From Subdoligranulum variabile (GTDB lineage: Bacteria > Bacillota > Clostridia > Oscillospirales > Ruminococcaceae), in NCBI GenBank assembly GCA_004554775.1, contig SFKI01000001.1, positions 124,001 to 188,000 on the forward strand: 64,000 nt of DNA. The letters run 5' to 3'. The translations under genes and the position numbers were made by a program. Of this stretch, positions 49,397 through 56,989 are shown piece after piece (positions within the stretch are counted from its first letter, which is position 1; each line of letters begins with the position of its first letter). Under the pieces are notes generated by a model. The model was not told the origin of the DNA. It did not search any database and worked only from the letters and a program-made list of their open reading frames with translations.

Positions 49397-50035
49397 TTAC
49401 AGGCTCGAATAGCCAAAGCTGTTTACGAGGGCGTCGATCTTTTTGCCCTCCTTGCACCAGGGGCAGTTGTGGGAGTCGTAGCTCTGGTAGTCAGGCAGGT
49501 CGTGCGGGTCAAAGATACTGGCCACGGGGTAGCCGGCGCATTCGTCGACCGTGGCAAAGATGGCCGTCACGCCTGCGGGCTCGCCGCCGTAGTAACGGAT
49601 GGCTTCGACCGCGCCCTGCACCGTGTAGCCGGTGGTGACAGATGCCGCCAGCACCAGCACGTGCTTGTCTGCAATCATCGGGGCCGTGTTCTCGCGGAAG
49701 ATCAGCTGGCTGCCGGTGGTATGCTCGGGTGTGACAACATAAATGGTCTGGTGGGCGTTCATGTTGCTGTAGCCCGCCTTGGTCAGCTCGCTGCCCATGC
49801 AGGCACCGATGACCTCTGTGCCGTCCAGGCAGAGGATGGTATCAATGATCGTCGTGCCGCGGTAGCCGCGCACAAGCTCCTGGGCGGCGGCGCGAGCTTC
49901 GGATAAGCGGAACTTGGTGAGGGTGACATCAATGTAATAATTGATGTGACTGTGGCTGGTTGCGTAGTGGCCCTTGCTGACACGCAACTGTAAATTGGGC
50001 TTGCCGGTGGGCAGTTTAACAAGATTCATTGCCAT
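49397..50035 (-). CDS. Phosphoribosyltransferase-like protein with degenerate PRPP loop
   Basis: This 212-residue protein has the type I phosphoribosyltransferase fold and is usually labelled orotate phosphoribosyltransferase-like. The PRPP-binding segment reads VLVLAASVTTGYTVQGA (126-142). The two acidic residues normally found before TTG are Ala130 and Ala131, while Thr134, Thr135, Gly136 and Thr138 remain. The C-terminus has CPWC (191-194) and KKIDALVNSFGYSS. The missing acids make normal transfer doubtful; a nucleotide or PRPP sensor is an alternative. GGAGGG lies 8 nt before the ATG. The promoter TTGTAA-17-TACAAT (50118-50123, 50095-50100, minus) is divergent from dnaD. No pyrimidine genes adjoin it. 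Confidence 0.7.
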   Translation of the reverse strand: MAMNLVKLPTGKPNLQLRVSKGHYATSHSHINYYIDVTLTKFRLSEARAAAQELVRGYRGTTIIDTILCLDGTEVIGACMGSELTKAGYSNMNAHQTIYVVTPEHTTGSQLIFRENTAPMIADKHVLVLAASVTTGYTVQGAVEAIRYYGGEPAGVTAIFATVDECAGYPVASIFDPHDLPDYQSYDSHNCPWCKEGKKIDALVNSFGYSSL

Positions 50036-50168
50036 AAGGTTTTCCCTCCGTCCGGGTGCGGCCAGCGGCCTGCGCCCTGTACTCTTATTGTTTTATTGTA
50101 CAATTTTTTGGGCACAATTACAATAAACGCAATAGCCAAAATGCAAGCCGCGTTTTTGGGCAGTTTTC

Positions 50169-50197
50169 TTTACACTTTTTGCAAAAGCTGGTATAAT
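50169..50197 (+). promoter_or_regulatory. dnaD operon promoter
   Basis: -35 TTTACA (50169-50174), 17 bp, and a perfect -10 TATAAT (50192-50197). Confidence 0.8.
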
Positions 50198-50229
50198 AGA
50201 AGTTACTTTAAAGCGGGGAGGTTTGCGGC

Positions 50230-51138
50230 ATGCCTTATAAGCTGGCAGAATATCACGGCGACACCTTGGCCGTACCGCAGCTGGTGCTTTCGCACCTGGC
50301 GCAGACGGACGGCGATACTATCCGTGCCGCGCTGTACATACTGCAAACCGGCGATACCGAACCGCGCAGCCTGGCCCGTGCGCTGGCCCTGCCCAGCGTT
50401 GAGGCCGCCAAGCGTGCCCTGCAATACTGGGCCGGTGCTGGCCTGCTGGTCAATGACCGCGGCGGCGCGCCTGCCCCCGTGCCGGAAAAGCCGGAGAAGA
50501 TCGACCTTGCCAGCCTGAACGACCCGTATGTGGCGATCTTGTGCGAGGAAGCGCAGACCGCCTTCGGCAAGGCGCTAAGCCGCAGCGAGATGCAGCGCCT
50601 GGTGGGCCTGTACCTGACCGACGGCTGGCAGCCTGACGTGATCTTGCTTTGCTGTGCCGAGGTTGCCCGCCAGGGACGGCGCACGATCGCCGCCGTGGCG
50701 CGGGAGCTGATCCGCTGGCGGGAGGAGGGCGTCGAGACCGGCGAGGACGCCGAGCGCCATCTGCGCCGCTGCAAGCAGCGCGAACAGTGGTGTGCTGAAG
50801 CCGCTGAGCAATTCGGTCTGGCGGCGGACGCCCTGACCCGTTGGGAACGCAGTGCCATCGCCCGCTGGCACGAGGACTGGGGCATTGGCCGTGAGATGAT
50901 CGAAGAAGCGCTGCTGCGCGCGGGCAACAAGACCACCATCCGTTATGTGGACGGCATCCTGCGCGCCTGGCGCGCCCAGGGCATTACCACCGTGGCCGCC
51001 GCGCGCGGGCAGGGGCAGCTTTCCGGCAGCAATATTCTGGCTACCGAGCGCCCCGCGCCGCCGCAGCCTGCCGCCGCCAGCGCCCAGCAACCCCTATCCA
51101 GCCGCGACTGGATGGCTATGTTTGACGAGGAGGGCTAA
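50230..51138 (+). CDS. dnaD: DnaD-domain replication initiation protein
   Basis: This 302-residue protein has an N-terminal winged-helix DnaD-N-like part (about 20-80, PQLVLSHLAQTDGDTIRAALYIL). A linker and one or two DnaB_2/DnaD C-terminal helical domains follow (about 100-165 and 185-260, the second containing WERSAIARWHEDWGIGREMIEEAL). It should help load the replicative helicase at the origin or at restart sites. GGGGAGG precedes the ATG. The helicase-loader gene follows 3 bp after its stop, in the usual dnaD-dnaI partnership. Confidence 0.85.
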   Translation: MPYKLAEYHGDTLAVPQLVLSHLAQTDGDTIRAALYILQTGDTEPRSLARALALPSVEAAKRALQYWAGAGLLVNDRGGAPAPVPEKPEKIDLASLNDPYVAILCEEAQTAFGKALSRSEMQRLVGLYLTDGWQPDVILLCCAEVARQGRRTIAAVARELIRWREEGVETGEDAERHLRRCKQREQWCAEAAEQFGLAADALTRWERSAIARWHEDWGIGREMIEEALLRAGNKTTIRYVDGILRAWRAQGITTVAAARGQGQLSGSNILATERPAPPQPAAASAQQPLSSRDWMAMFDEEG

Positions 51139-51141
51139 CCC

Positions 51142-52107
51142 ATGCACACCAAAGACGAACTGTTCCGCGCCGCCCAGCGGGAGATCGCAGCCCGGCGGCA
51201 GTATGCCGTCATGCAGGCCGAAACTGCCCGCCGCGCCGCCTTTGCCGCCAACCCGGTACTGGCCGAAGCCGACGATGCCCGGATGCGTGCAGGGCTTTCG
51301 CTGGCCCGCACAGCCGCCTTGGGCGGGGATATCGACGCCGCCCGTGCCGCGCTGGATGCCGCCGACAAGGCGGCCAGCGATGCCGCCCAAGCCGCAGGCT
51401 TCCACGAGGAAGCGTTTGCCCCGAAGTTCCGCTGCCCGCTGTGCCAGGATACCGGCATGCGCGGCGGTGTCCCCTGCACCTGCGTGGCCGATGCTGCCCG
51501 CCGCCTGCGCCGCGAAGAGATCAACGCCGCCAGCCCATTGGGGCTGTGCCAGTTCAGCACCTTTGACGTGACCCGCTATCCGGACACGATGGCGCCGGAT
51601 TTTGGCGTGACGGTCCGCACCTACATGACCATGCTGCTGGATTACAGCAAAAGCTACGCTGCCAAGTTCGGCCCCAAAAGCAAAAATCTGCTGTTTATGG
51701 GCAGCAGCGGCCTGGGCAAGACCCACTTGGCGCTGGCGATTGCCGATGCCGTGCTGGAAAACGGCCACGACGTGCTGTACACGAGTTCCGCCGCGCTGGC
51801 TGCCCGGCTGGGCCGCGAGCATTTTGACTACAGCAGCGGCGACGAATGGCTGACCGCCTGCCAGGAGGCTGACCTGCTGATTTTGGACGACCTGGGCACC
51901 GAGTATATCACCCCGCTGACCATCAGTGTGCTGTATGAGCTGATCAACACCCGCATGCTGACCGAGCGGCCGACGATCTATACCACCAACATTACTGACA
52001 CCAGCGTACTGACCGCGCGCTACACCGAAAAAGTAGCCAGCCGCATCCTTGGCGGCTGCAAGCAGTTTTTGTTTTTGGGCGACGACCAGCGGCGGAAGCA
52101 AAAATAA
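51142..52107 (+). CDS. DnaC/DnaI-like helicase loader ATPase
   Basis: This 321-residue AAA+ protein loads the DnaB-type helicase. An N-terminal alpha-helical part is followed by a zinc-binding cluster Cys98, Cys101, Cys112, Cys114 (CPLCQDTGMRGGVPCTC), as in DnaI. The ATPase core has Walker A GSSGLGKT at 187-194 and Walker B LLILDDLGTE. The Ser/Thr sensor lies in TNITDTSVL and the Arg finger region in YTEKVASRI. GGAGGG lies 9 nt before the ATG. IstB of insertion sequences is similar, but no transposase is nearby and DnaD precedes it. Confidence 0.9.
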   Translation: MHTKDELFRAAQREIAARRQYAVMQAETARRAAFAANPVLAEADDARMRAGLSLARTAALGGDIDAARAALDAADKAASDAAQAAGFHEEAFAPKFRCPLCQDTGMRGGVPCTCVADAARRLRREEINAASPLGLCQFSTFDVTRYPDTMAPDFGVTVRTYMTMLLDYSKSYAAKFGPKSKNLLFMGSSGLGKTHLALAIADAVLENGHDVLYTSSAALAARLGREHFDYSSGDEWLTACQEADLLILDDLGTEYITPLTISVLYELINTRMLTERPTIYTTNITDTSVLTARYTEKVASRILGGCKQFLFLGDDQRRKQK

Positions 52108-52158
52108 AAGAACCAATAAATATCCCCCGGCTTCGCCGGGGGATATTTATTGGTTCTT
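52108..52158. terminator. Bidirectional terminator between convergent genes
   Basis: A perfect 24-bp stem (AAGAACCAATAAATATCCCC... and its complement) carries a TTC loop. It ends one base after the helicase-loader stop and overlaps the last codons of the convergent pseudokinase gene. Confidence 0.88.
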
Positions 52159-53788
52159 ATTCTGCGGTGTTGTCCCCGTTGGCGGAGTCGTCATCGGAGT
52201 TGGCGGTAGAGGCTACCAGGGTATCATCGCGTTCACCGGCGATGAAAACATTGACAATGGTTTTGCCTGCATCAAACTTTGTACCGGCGACCACGTCCGT
52301 TTTGGCCACGCAGCCCTCGGCAAAGGTTCCATCGTTCTCGATGACCTGCATGCGGTACTGGATGCCGCGCTCGTCCAGCTGCTTGATGGCGTTGGCTTGG
52401 GTAAAGCCCCGGATATCGGGCATTTCCGCAAGGTTCGGCCCCTTGCTGACAACCAGCTGAATGATCTGGTTTTCTTCCGTTTTCAGCGTCCCGGCCAGCG
52501 GGTCCTGGCTGATGACGATGCCCTGCGCGATCTCGGACGAGTTTTGCTCGGTCATCACAATGCGGTAGCCCGCGTAGAGATCTGAGTCCTTGATCTCGGT
52601 CAGGTAGCGCTTGCCGACAAGGTCGGGGATGGTCTCGATCTCGGTATAGCTGGACGCACCCTCGCTGCTTTCGGCAGGCGTAGGTGTGGGGGCCGGTGTG
52701 CTGCCGTTCTTGCCGCCCAGCAGGCTCCAAAACAGGAGCACCGCCAGGATAAAGATGACCACCAGCGACACCGCCATAATTTTGCGGGTGCTGATCTGGT
52801 TGTCGCCGCGTTCAAACATGGCGTTGGCAACATTCGGGTCGGTCAAGGCACTCATCAGCTCGGGCACCGTCTGCATACGGCGCGCCGGGTCCAGCCGCAA
52901 AGCGCAGGCCAGCACCTGGGAGAACCAGGTCGGCACGCCTGCTTCCAGGCTGTGGGCGGATTCCAGGCTGTCGCGCACTTTGCGCTGCGGCGCGGCCACT
53001 GGCGTCTGGCCCGTGACCATCTTGTAGCAGACCGCCGCCAGCGCGTAGACATCGGTATAGCGGCCGCTGAACTCAGCAGCTGAATACTGCTCCGGCGCGG
53101 CATAGCCAAGGTAAAGCTGGCTTTTCAGTTCACTGCCGCCGGTGCGCAGCGCCAGCGTGCCGTAACCGGTCAGCCGGGCCGTGCCATCGATGGGCAGCAG
53201 GATATTATCCGGGCAGATGCCGCGGTGGATCAGCCCCGATTTGTGCAGCAGCGCCACACCTTCCATCACAGGCTGCAACAGGGTGCGGGCCTCGGCGGGG
53301 GTCAAGGTGCGGCTGCGCAGGCTCAGGTAATGCGTCAGGGTCATACCCTTTTCGCTTTCTTCGACGGCGTAGACGGTGTTGTTTTCTTCCATCACGTCCA
53401 GAATCGTGTTCAGGCCAGTGGCGGGGGTCAAATTGTGCAGGTCGTCGTACAGGTCCTTAAAATCCATACGGCTGGTTTTAAAAAGCACCTCTTTCCCGTC
53501 CTTGGGCATCAGCGCACCGTCGGGGCTGCGGCCATTGCAGAGGGTGACGGGGAAATACTCTTTGATGAGGACGAACTTTTTTTCTTCGTTCAGGATACCG
53601 CGGTAGGCCAGGCCGTCACCGTCGGCGCTTAAATAGGGGCCAACCGTGTACTTACCCGCCAGCTGGGTGCCCAGCGGCAGCGCGCCCTCGGGGTTGCGGT
53701 TCTCCAGCGAGCGCCCGCAGTGGGGGCAGTCCCCCTCGTAACGGCCCCGCAGGGGTTGCAGGCAGTGTGGGCAAAGCAGTTCCGACAT
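52157..53788 (-). CDS. Zinc-ribbon, kinase-fold and PASTA membrane protein (predicted pseudokinase)
   Basis: This 543-residue protein starts with a zinc ribbon (Cys6, Cys9, Cys21, Cys24). A Hanks-type kinase fold (about 45-315) follows, then one membrane helix at 338-357 and two or three PASTA domains outside (from about 400). The ATP lysine Lys76 (VLIKEYFP) and APE motif (YAAPEQ) are kept. The catalytic loop reads HRGICPDN, with Gly190 in place of the Asp of HRD. The metal-binding DFG is replaced by LTGYG (Gly208). It should not phosphorylate by the normal mechanism and may instead sense muropeptides or lipid II. The start at MSELLCPHC has AAGGAGG upstream. No PP2C phosphatase gene adjoins it. 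Confidence 0.85.
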   Translation of the reverse strand: MSELLCPHCLQPLRGRYEGDCPHCGRSLENRNPEGALPLGTQLAGKYTVGPYLSADGDGLAYRGILNEEKKFVLIKEYFPVTLCNGRSPDGALMPKDGKEVLFKTSRMDFKDLYDDLHNLTPATGLNTILDVMEENNTVYAVEESEKGMTLTHYLSLRSRTLTPAEARTLLQPVMEGVALLHKSGLIHRGICPDNILLPIDGTARLTGYGTLALRTGGSELKSQLYLGYAAPEQYSAAEFSGRYTDVYALAAVCYKMVTGQTPVAAPQRKVRDSLESAHSLEAGVPTWFSQVLACALRLDPARRMQTVPELMSALTDPNVANAMFERGDNQISTRKIMAVSLVVIFILAVLLFWSLLGGKNGSTPAPTPTPAESSEGASSYTEIETIPDLVGKRYLTEIKDSDLYAGYRIVMTEQNSSEIAQGIVISQDPLAGTLKTEENQIIQLVVSKGPNLAEMPDIRGFTQANAIKQLDERGIQYRMQVIENDGTFAEGCVAKTDVVAGTKFDAGKTIVNVFIAGERDDTLVASTANSDDDSANGDNTAE

Positions 53789-53821
53789 GGGGTCGCCTCC
53801 TTTTTGGATAAACGTTGCAGC

Positions 53822-53862
53822 GTTAAAAAGAAAAGAGAGCAAAGGGTTCCTTTACTCTCTTT
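53822..53862 (-). terminator. Terminator after the YebC gene
   Basis: AAAGAGAG-C-AAAGG pairs with CCTTT-A-CTCTCTTT (53832-53862). A T-rich tract, TTCTTTTTAACG, follows on the minus strand. Confidence 0.8.
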
Positions 53863-53874
53863 GGGGTGTTTTTT

Positions 53875-54612
53875 TTAGCGGTCGAGGTCTTCCTCGTTTT
53901 CCAGGCTGTGCCATGCGTTCTGGACATCATCATCGTCGTCCAGGGCGTCCAGCAGCTTGCCCATCTGCACCAGCTGATCGGGGTCGGTCAGGGTGGTGGT
54001 GGTGGAAGGCACCATCGCAACATCGGCAGAAATGAAGGTGTAGCCCTTCTGCTCCAGCGCTTCACACACAGCGGTGAAGCTCTCGGGGCTGGTGGTGACT
54101 TCGGCGGCGTCCTCGCCTGCATCGAAATCATCAGCACCGGCGTCCAGGGCATCCATCATCAGCTCGTCGGGATCCTTGTCCTCGAGGTCAACGACGATAA
54201 CGCCCTTCTGGGTGAACATGAAGCTGACGCAGCCCATCTGGCCCAAGTTGCCGCCGAACTTATCAAAGTAGTGGCGCATGTTGGCAGCGGTGCGGTTGCG
54301 GTTGTCGGTCAGGGTTTCGACCATGACAGCGATGCCGCCGGGGCCGTAGCCCTCATAGGTCATTGCCTCGTACTCGGTCTTGTCGCCGCCCTCGGCGCGC
54401 TTGATGATGCGCTGGATGTTATCATTGGGCACGCTGTTGGCCTTGGCCTTGGCGATCAGCGCAGCCAGCTTGGAGTTGGAAGCGGGGTTGCCGCCGCCCT
54501 CTTTAACAGCAACTGCGATCTCGCGGCCGATCTTGGTGAAAACCTTGGCGCGGGCACCATCGGTCTTTTCCTTTTTACGCTTAATGTTGTTCCATTTGCT
54601 ATGTCCGGACAT
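53875..54612 (-). CDS. YebC/PmpR-family protein
   Basis: This 245-residue cytosolic protein starts with the canonical MSGHSKWNNIKRKKEKTDGARAKVF and has NPASNSKLAALIAKAKANSVPNDNI. Family members act as DNA-binding regulators or in relieving ribosome stalling at proline stretches; which role applies here is not visible. AGGGGGAA lies before the ATG; the in-frame upstream extension is rejected. The promoter TTGAAA-17-TATAAT (54736-54741, 54713-54718, minus) precedes a leader of about 95 nt. Monocistronic, ending at a terminator. Confidence 0.94.
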   Translation of the reverse strand: MSGHSKWNNIKRKKEKTDGARAKVFTKIGREIAVAVKEGGGNPASNSKLAALIAKAKANSVPNDNIQRIIKRAEGGDKTEYEAMTYEGYGPGGIAVMVETLTDNRNRTAANMRHYFDKFGGNLGQMGCVSFMFTQKGVIVVDLEDKDPDELMMDALDAGADDFDAGEDAAEVTTSPESFTAVCEALEQKGYTFISADVAMVPSTTTTLTDPDQLVQMGKLLDALDDDDDVQNAWHSLENEEDLDR

Positions 54613-54745
54613 GGATAAGTTCCCCCTAAGTTTGTATTCACTCGGCGCCATGCAAGGCAAGCCGATGAGGCAGCACCGTTGAACCCGGCGTTACCGATAT
54701 TACCAGTAAAATATTATAGCACAACAGTTCGTGCTTTTCAAGCCC

Positions 54746-56113
54746 TTATTGCAGGCTGCGCAGGCCTTTGGGGTAGTGGTTTTTGATGCGCCCGCCGCTG
54801 GCCTTGCCCCCGCCGAGGGGGAAGCCGTCCACCAGCACGGCACACCAGCCATTTTGCGCCGTCACGGCGTCGATTTCTTCGCCGCGCAGCCAGGCGGCGG
54901 TGCGCGGGTCGGTCAGGGTCAGTTCTTCGCGGTTCCGGCACTGCGCACCGTAAGCCATGAACAGCGCGTGCGCGGGCTGGAAGCGCTTTTTGAGCACCGA
55001 CCCCGCCAGCACGCCGCCGCGCACGATGCGCAGCTTAGAAAGATTCAGTAGTTCGCTGCCCGGCACCGGCAGCAGCAGCCAGTCGCCTGCTGTCGTCAAC
55101 GGGCGGTCAGCCAGAAACGGGAATGTGGTTTTGACAAATTCGAGCCATTCCGGCGGCGTTTTGGCCGGTTTGCCGGGCTTGACGCGCGCCGGGGCCGGGG
55201 CCTCGGCAGCAGGGCTTTTTTGCAGCTTGGCCATAAAGTGGCCCTCTCCCCCATCGGCGGGCCAGATGCGGCGGCAGCGGGTGATCTCTGTGCAGCCGGG
55301 GGCACGGTTTTCCTCGCCCGGGCGGCCGAAGCCGCAGGCAGCGAGGTCGCAGAGGGTGAACTCCGGATGGCGTGCCAGAAAGGCCGCGAGCTGGGCTTCA
55401 TCCTCCTGCGGGGCAAAAGTGCAGGTGGAGTAGACCAGCACCCCGCCCGGGGCCAGCAGGGCGGCGGCATTTTCGAGAATTTCCGCGCCCAGCGCCGCGC
55501 AGTGGTCGACCAGCGCATTGTTGTGCTGGGTCGCCGCCACCGGCTCTTTGCGGAACATCCCCTCGCCCGAGCAGGGGGCATCGACCAGCACGCGGTCAAA
55601 CACGCCGGGCAGCGCTTTGGCCAGGTTGGCAGTGTCCTCGTTGGTGATGACGGCGTTGGTCACACCCATGCGTTCCAGATTCTGGCGCAGGATTTCCGCG
55701 CGCGCGGCGACAAACTCATTGGCAAGCAGCAGGCCCTGCCCCTGCAAGGCCGCCGCCAGCTGGCTGGTTTTTCCGCCCGGGGCCGCGCAGAGGTCGGCCA
55801 CCTTCATGCCGGGGTGTACGTCCAGCAGCGCAGCCGGGGCCGAAGCGCTTGGCTCCTGCGCATAGAACACGCCCGCGTGGTGCCATGGGTGCCGTCCGGG
55901 CTTGAAATCCGGCGCGGTCGTAAAGGCCGTGGGGCAGAACGGCGACGGCGCAGCGGCAAAATCCGCATGGGCGGCAAACCAGTCCGGCGTGCAGCGCAGG
56001 CCGTTGACCGTGACCCCGCGCGCAGGCTGCGGCGTGGCGTAAGTATACAGTGCATCAAACCGCGGCCCCAGAAGCGCCTGCTCACGCGCGGTGAAATCAG
56101 CAGGAAATTGCAT
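54746..56113 (-). CDS. RsmF/NOL1-NOP2-Sun-type rRNA or tRNA m5C methyltransferase
   Basis: This 455-residue SAM enzyme methylates C5 of cytosine in RNA. The core reads VADLCAAPGGKTSQLAAAL (SAM loop, about 109-127) and VDAPCSGEGMFRKEP (catalytic Cys about 189). The second Cys lies in VLVYSTCTFAPQEDE. A PUA-like C-terminal domain (about 310-455) ends in LVDGFPLGGGKASGGRIKNHYPKGLR, as in RsmF/YebU relatives. The start MQFPADF has AAAGGGGAA upstream. The substrate (16S C1407 or another site) is not certain. Confidence 0.9.
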   Translation of the reverse strand: MQFPADFTAREQALLGPRFDALYTYATPQPARGVTVNGLRCTPDWFAAHADFAAAPSPFCPTAFTTAPDFKPGRHPWHHAGVFYAQEPSASAPAALLDVHPGMKVADLCAAPGGKTSQLAAALQGQGLLLANEFVAARAEILRQNLERMGVTNAVITNEDTANLAKALPGVFDRVLVDAPCSGEGMFRKEPVAATQHNNALVDHCAALGAEILENAAALLAPGGVLVYSTCTFAPQEDEAQLAAFLARHPEFTLCDLAACGFGRPGEENRAPGCTEITRCRRIWPADGGEGHFMAKLQKSPAAEAPAPARVKPGKPAKTPPEWLEFVKTTFPFLADRPLTTAGDWLLLPVPGSELLNLSKLRIVRGGVLAGSVLKKRFQPAHALFMAYGAQCRNREELTLTDPRTAAWLRGEEIDAVTAQNGWCAVLVDGFPLGGGKASGGRIKNHYPKGLRSLQ

Positions 56114-56217
56114 ACGTTCCCCTTTGCATAAAAAAGCCATGGGCGGGCAAACTACCTGTGCGGCCAAAACCGCAGATCGCTTTTTACTTGCGAGTTTTTG
56201 AAAGGAGTCAACCACCT

Positions 56218-56337
56218 ATGGCAAAGAATCAGACAAGCAATACGACGAACCGTACCACCCAGAAAACGACCAACCGTACCCAGCAGAAAACCACCAATCG
56301 CACCACCAACAGCACCGACAGCAAAAATTGCAAGTAA
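56218..56337 (+). CDS. 39-residue Thr/Asn/Gln-rich peptide
   Basis: ATG follows AAAGGAG by 9 nt. The 39-codon frame reads MAKNQTSNTTNRTTQKTTNR..., with the unit TTNRT-QK repeated three times, ending NCK before TAA. There are no hydrophobic segments, and only K, R, T, N, Q, S, A, D and one Cys occur. Low-complexity Asn/Thr/Gln peptides of this size occur in Clostridia, but no function is known to me. It diverges from the methyltransferase gene with a 104-bp gap in which no clear sigma-A promoter was found. The strong ribosome site and strict composition support a real gene. Confidence 0.6.
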   Translation: MAKNQTSNTTNRTTQKTTNRTQQKTTNRTTNSTDSKNCK

Positions 56338-56400
56338 GGTGTGCCGCGCCGCGACGGCGCGGGTACATACACAGGGCAGGTTGTGAATATACGGCAGGCG

Positions 56401-56500
56401 CTCTCCCCCAGTCACCTGCGGTGACAGCCCCCTCGCAGAGGGGGGGCCGCGTGCGCCTCCCTCTGCGAGGGAGGTGGCGCGAAGCGCCGGAAGGAGAGAA
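56401..56500. repeat. Family B repeat, rearranged copy
   Basis: CTCCCCCAGTCACCTGCGGTGAC, AGCCCCCTCGCAGAGGGGG, CTCCCTCTGCGAGGGAGGTGG and GCGCGAAGCGCC modules are present, partly in a different order from the copies at 18247 and 44598. Confidence 0.7.
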
Positions 56501-56511
56501 ATTTTCCTGAA

Positions 56512-56931
56512 TCAGTTATTTTTGGGCTGCTCCGGCTTATACCCATCCCACAGTGCGTCGAACAGCTCCTGGATGCGGTCGTTGCGGCCTTGCAGGTAGA
56601 GCCAGCCCAGCAGGCATTCAAAGCCAGTGGAGGCGCGATACTCCTGCACGGTGGCATGCTTGGCTACCGTGGCCTTGCTGGCGTTTTTGCCGCGCCGCAA
56701 CACGGCGGCTTCGGCGTCGGTGAGCATCGGCTCGATGATCGCCAGTTCCAGATTCTGGGCGTGGGCGCTGACGTAATGGGTGGCTACCGTGTGCAGGCGG
56801 TTGGGCTGTAAGCGGGTCGTGCCCACCAGGCGGGCGCGAACCAGCAGTTCCAGCACCGAGTCGCCCACAAAGGCCAGCGCCAGCGGGGACATCTCGTGGA
56901 TGTCGACTTCAGATTTTTGTGTAAACAGCAT
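56512..56931 (-). CDS. mrnC: Mini-ribonuclease 3
   Basis: This 139-residue protein is a stand-alone RNase III catalytic domain without a dsRNA-binding domain, as in MrnC, which matures 23S rRNA ends. SPLALAFVGDSVLELLVRARL contains the acidic signature, and the second helix has GFECLLGWLYLQG (Glu equivalent). The ATG at MLFTQKSE is used; only a weak GAAAG lies before it, and a TTG 9 bases upstream is an alternative. It is last in the rplU-rpmA-obgE operon, 58 bp after obgE. A CCCCATC/GATGGGG hairpin lies in that gap. Confidence 0.88.
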   Translation of the reverse strand: MLFTQKSEVDIHEMSPLALAFVGDSVLELLVRARLVGTTRLQPNRLHTVATHYVSAHAQNLELAIIEPMLTDAEAAVLRRGKNASKATVAKHATVQEYRASTGFECLLGWLYLQGRNDRIQELFDALWDGYKPEQPKNN

Positions 56932-56989
56932 AGCTTTCAAAATTCATCCCCATCGGCAAACGCAGATGGGGACGCTTTCTTTGTACAGA

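Noticed and set aside
51142..52107. IstB of an IS21-type insertion sequence
   Set aside because: No IstA transposase or terminal repeats. DnaD precedes it and the DnaI-type zinc cluster is present.
56198..56386. 62-residue frame overlapping the Thr/Asn-rich peptide
   Set aside because: Its start has no ribosome site and it runs through the end of the better-supported 39-codon frame. Arg/Pro-rich shadow composition.
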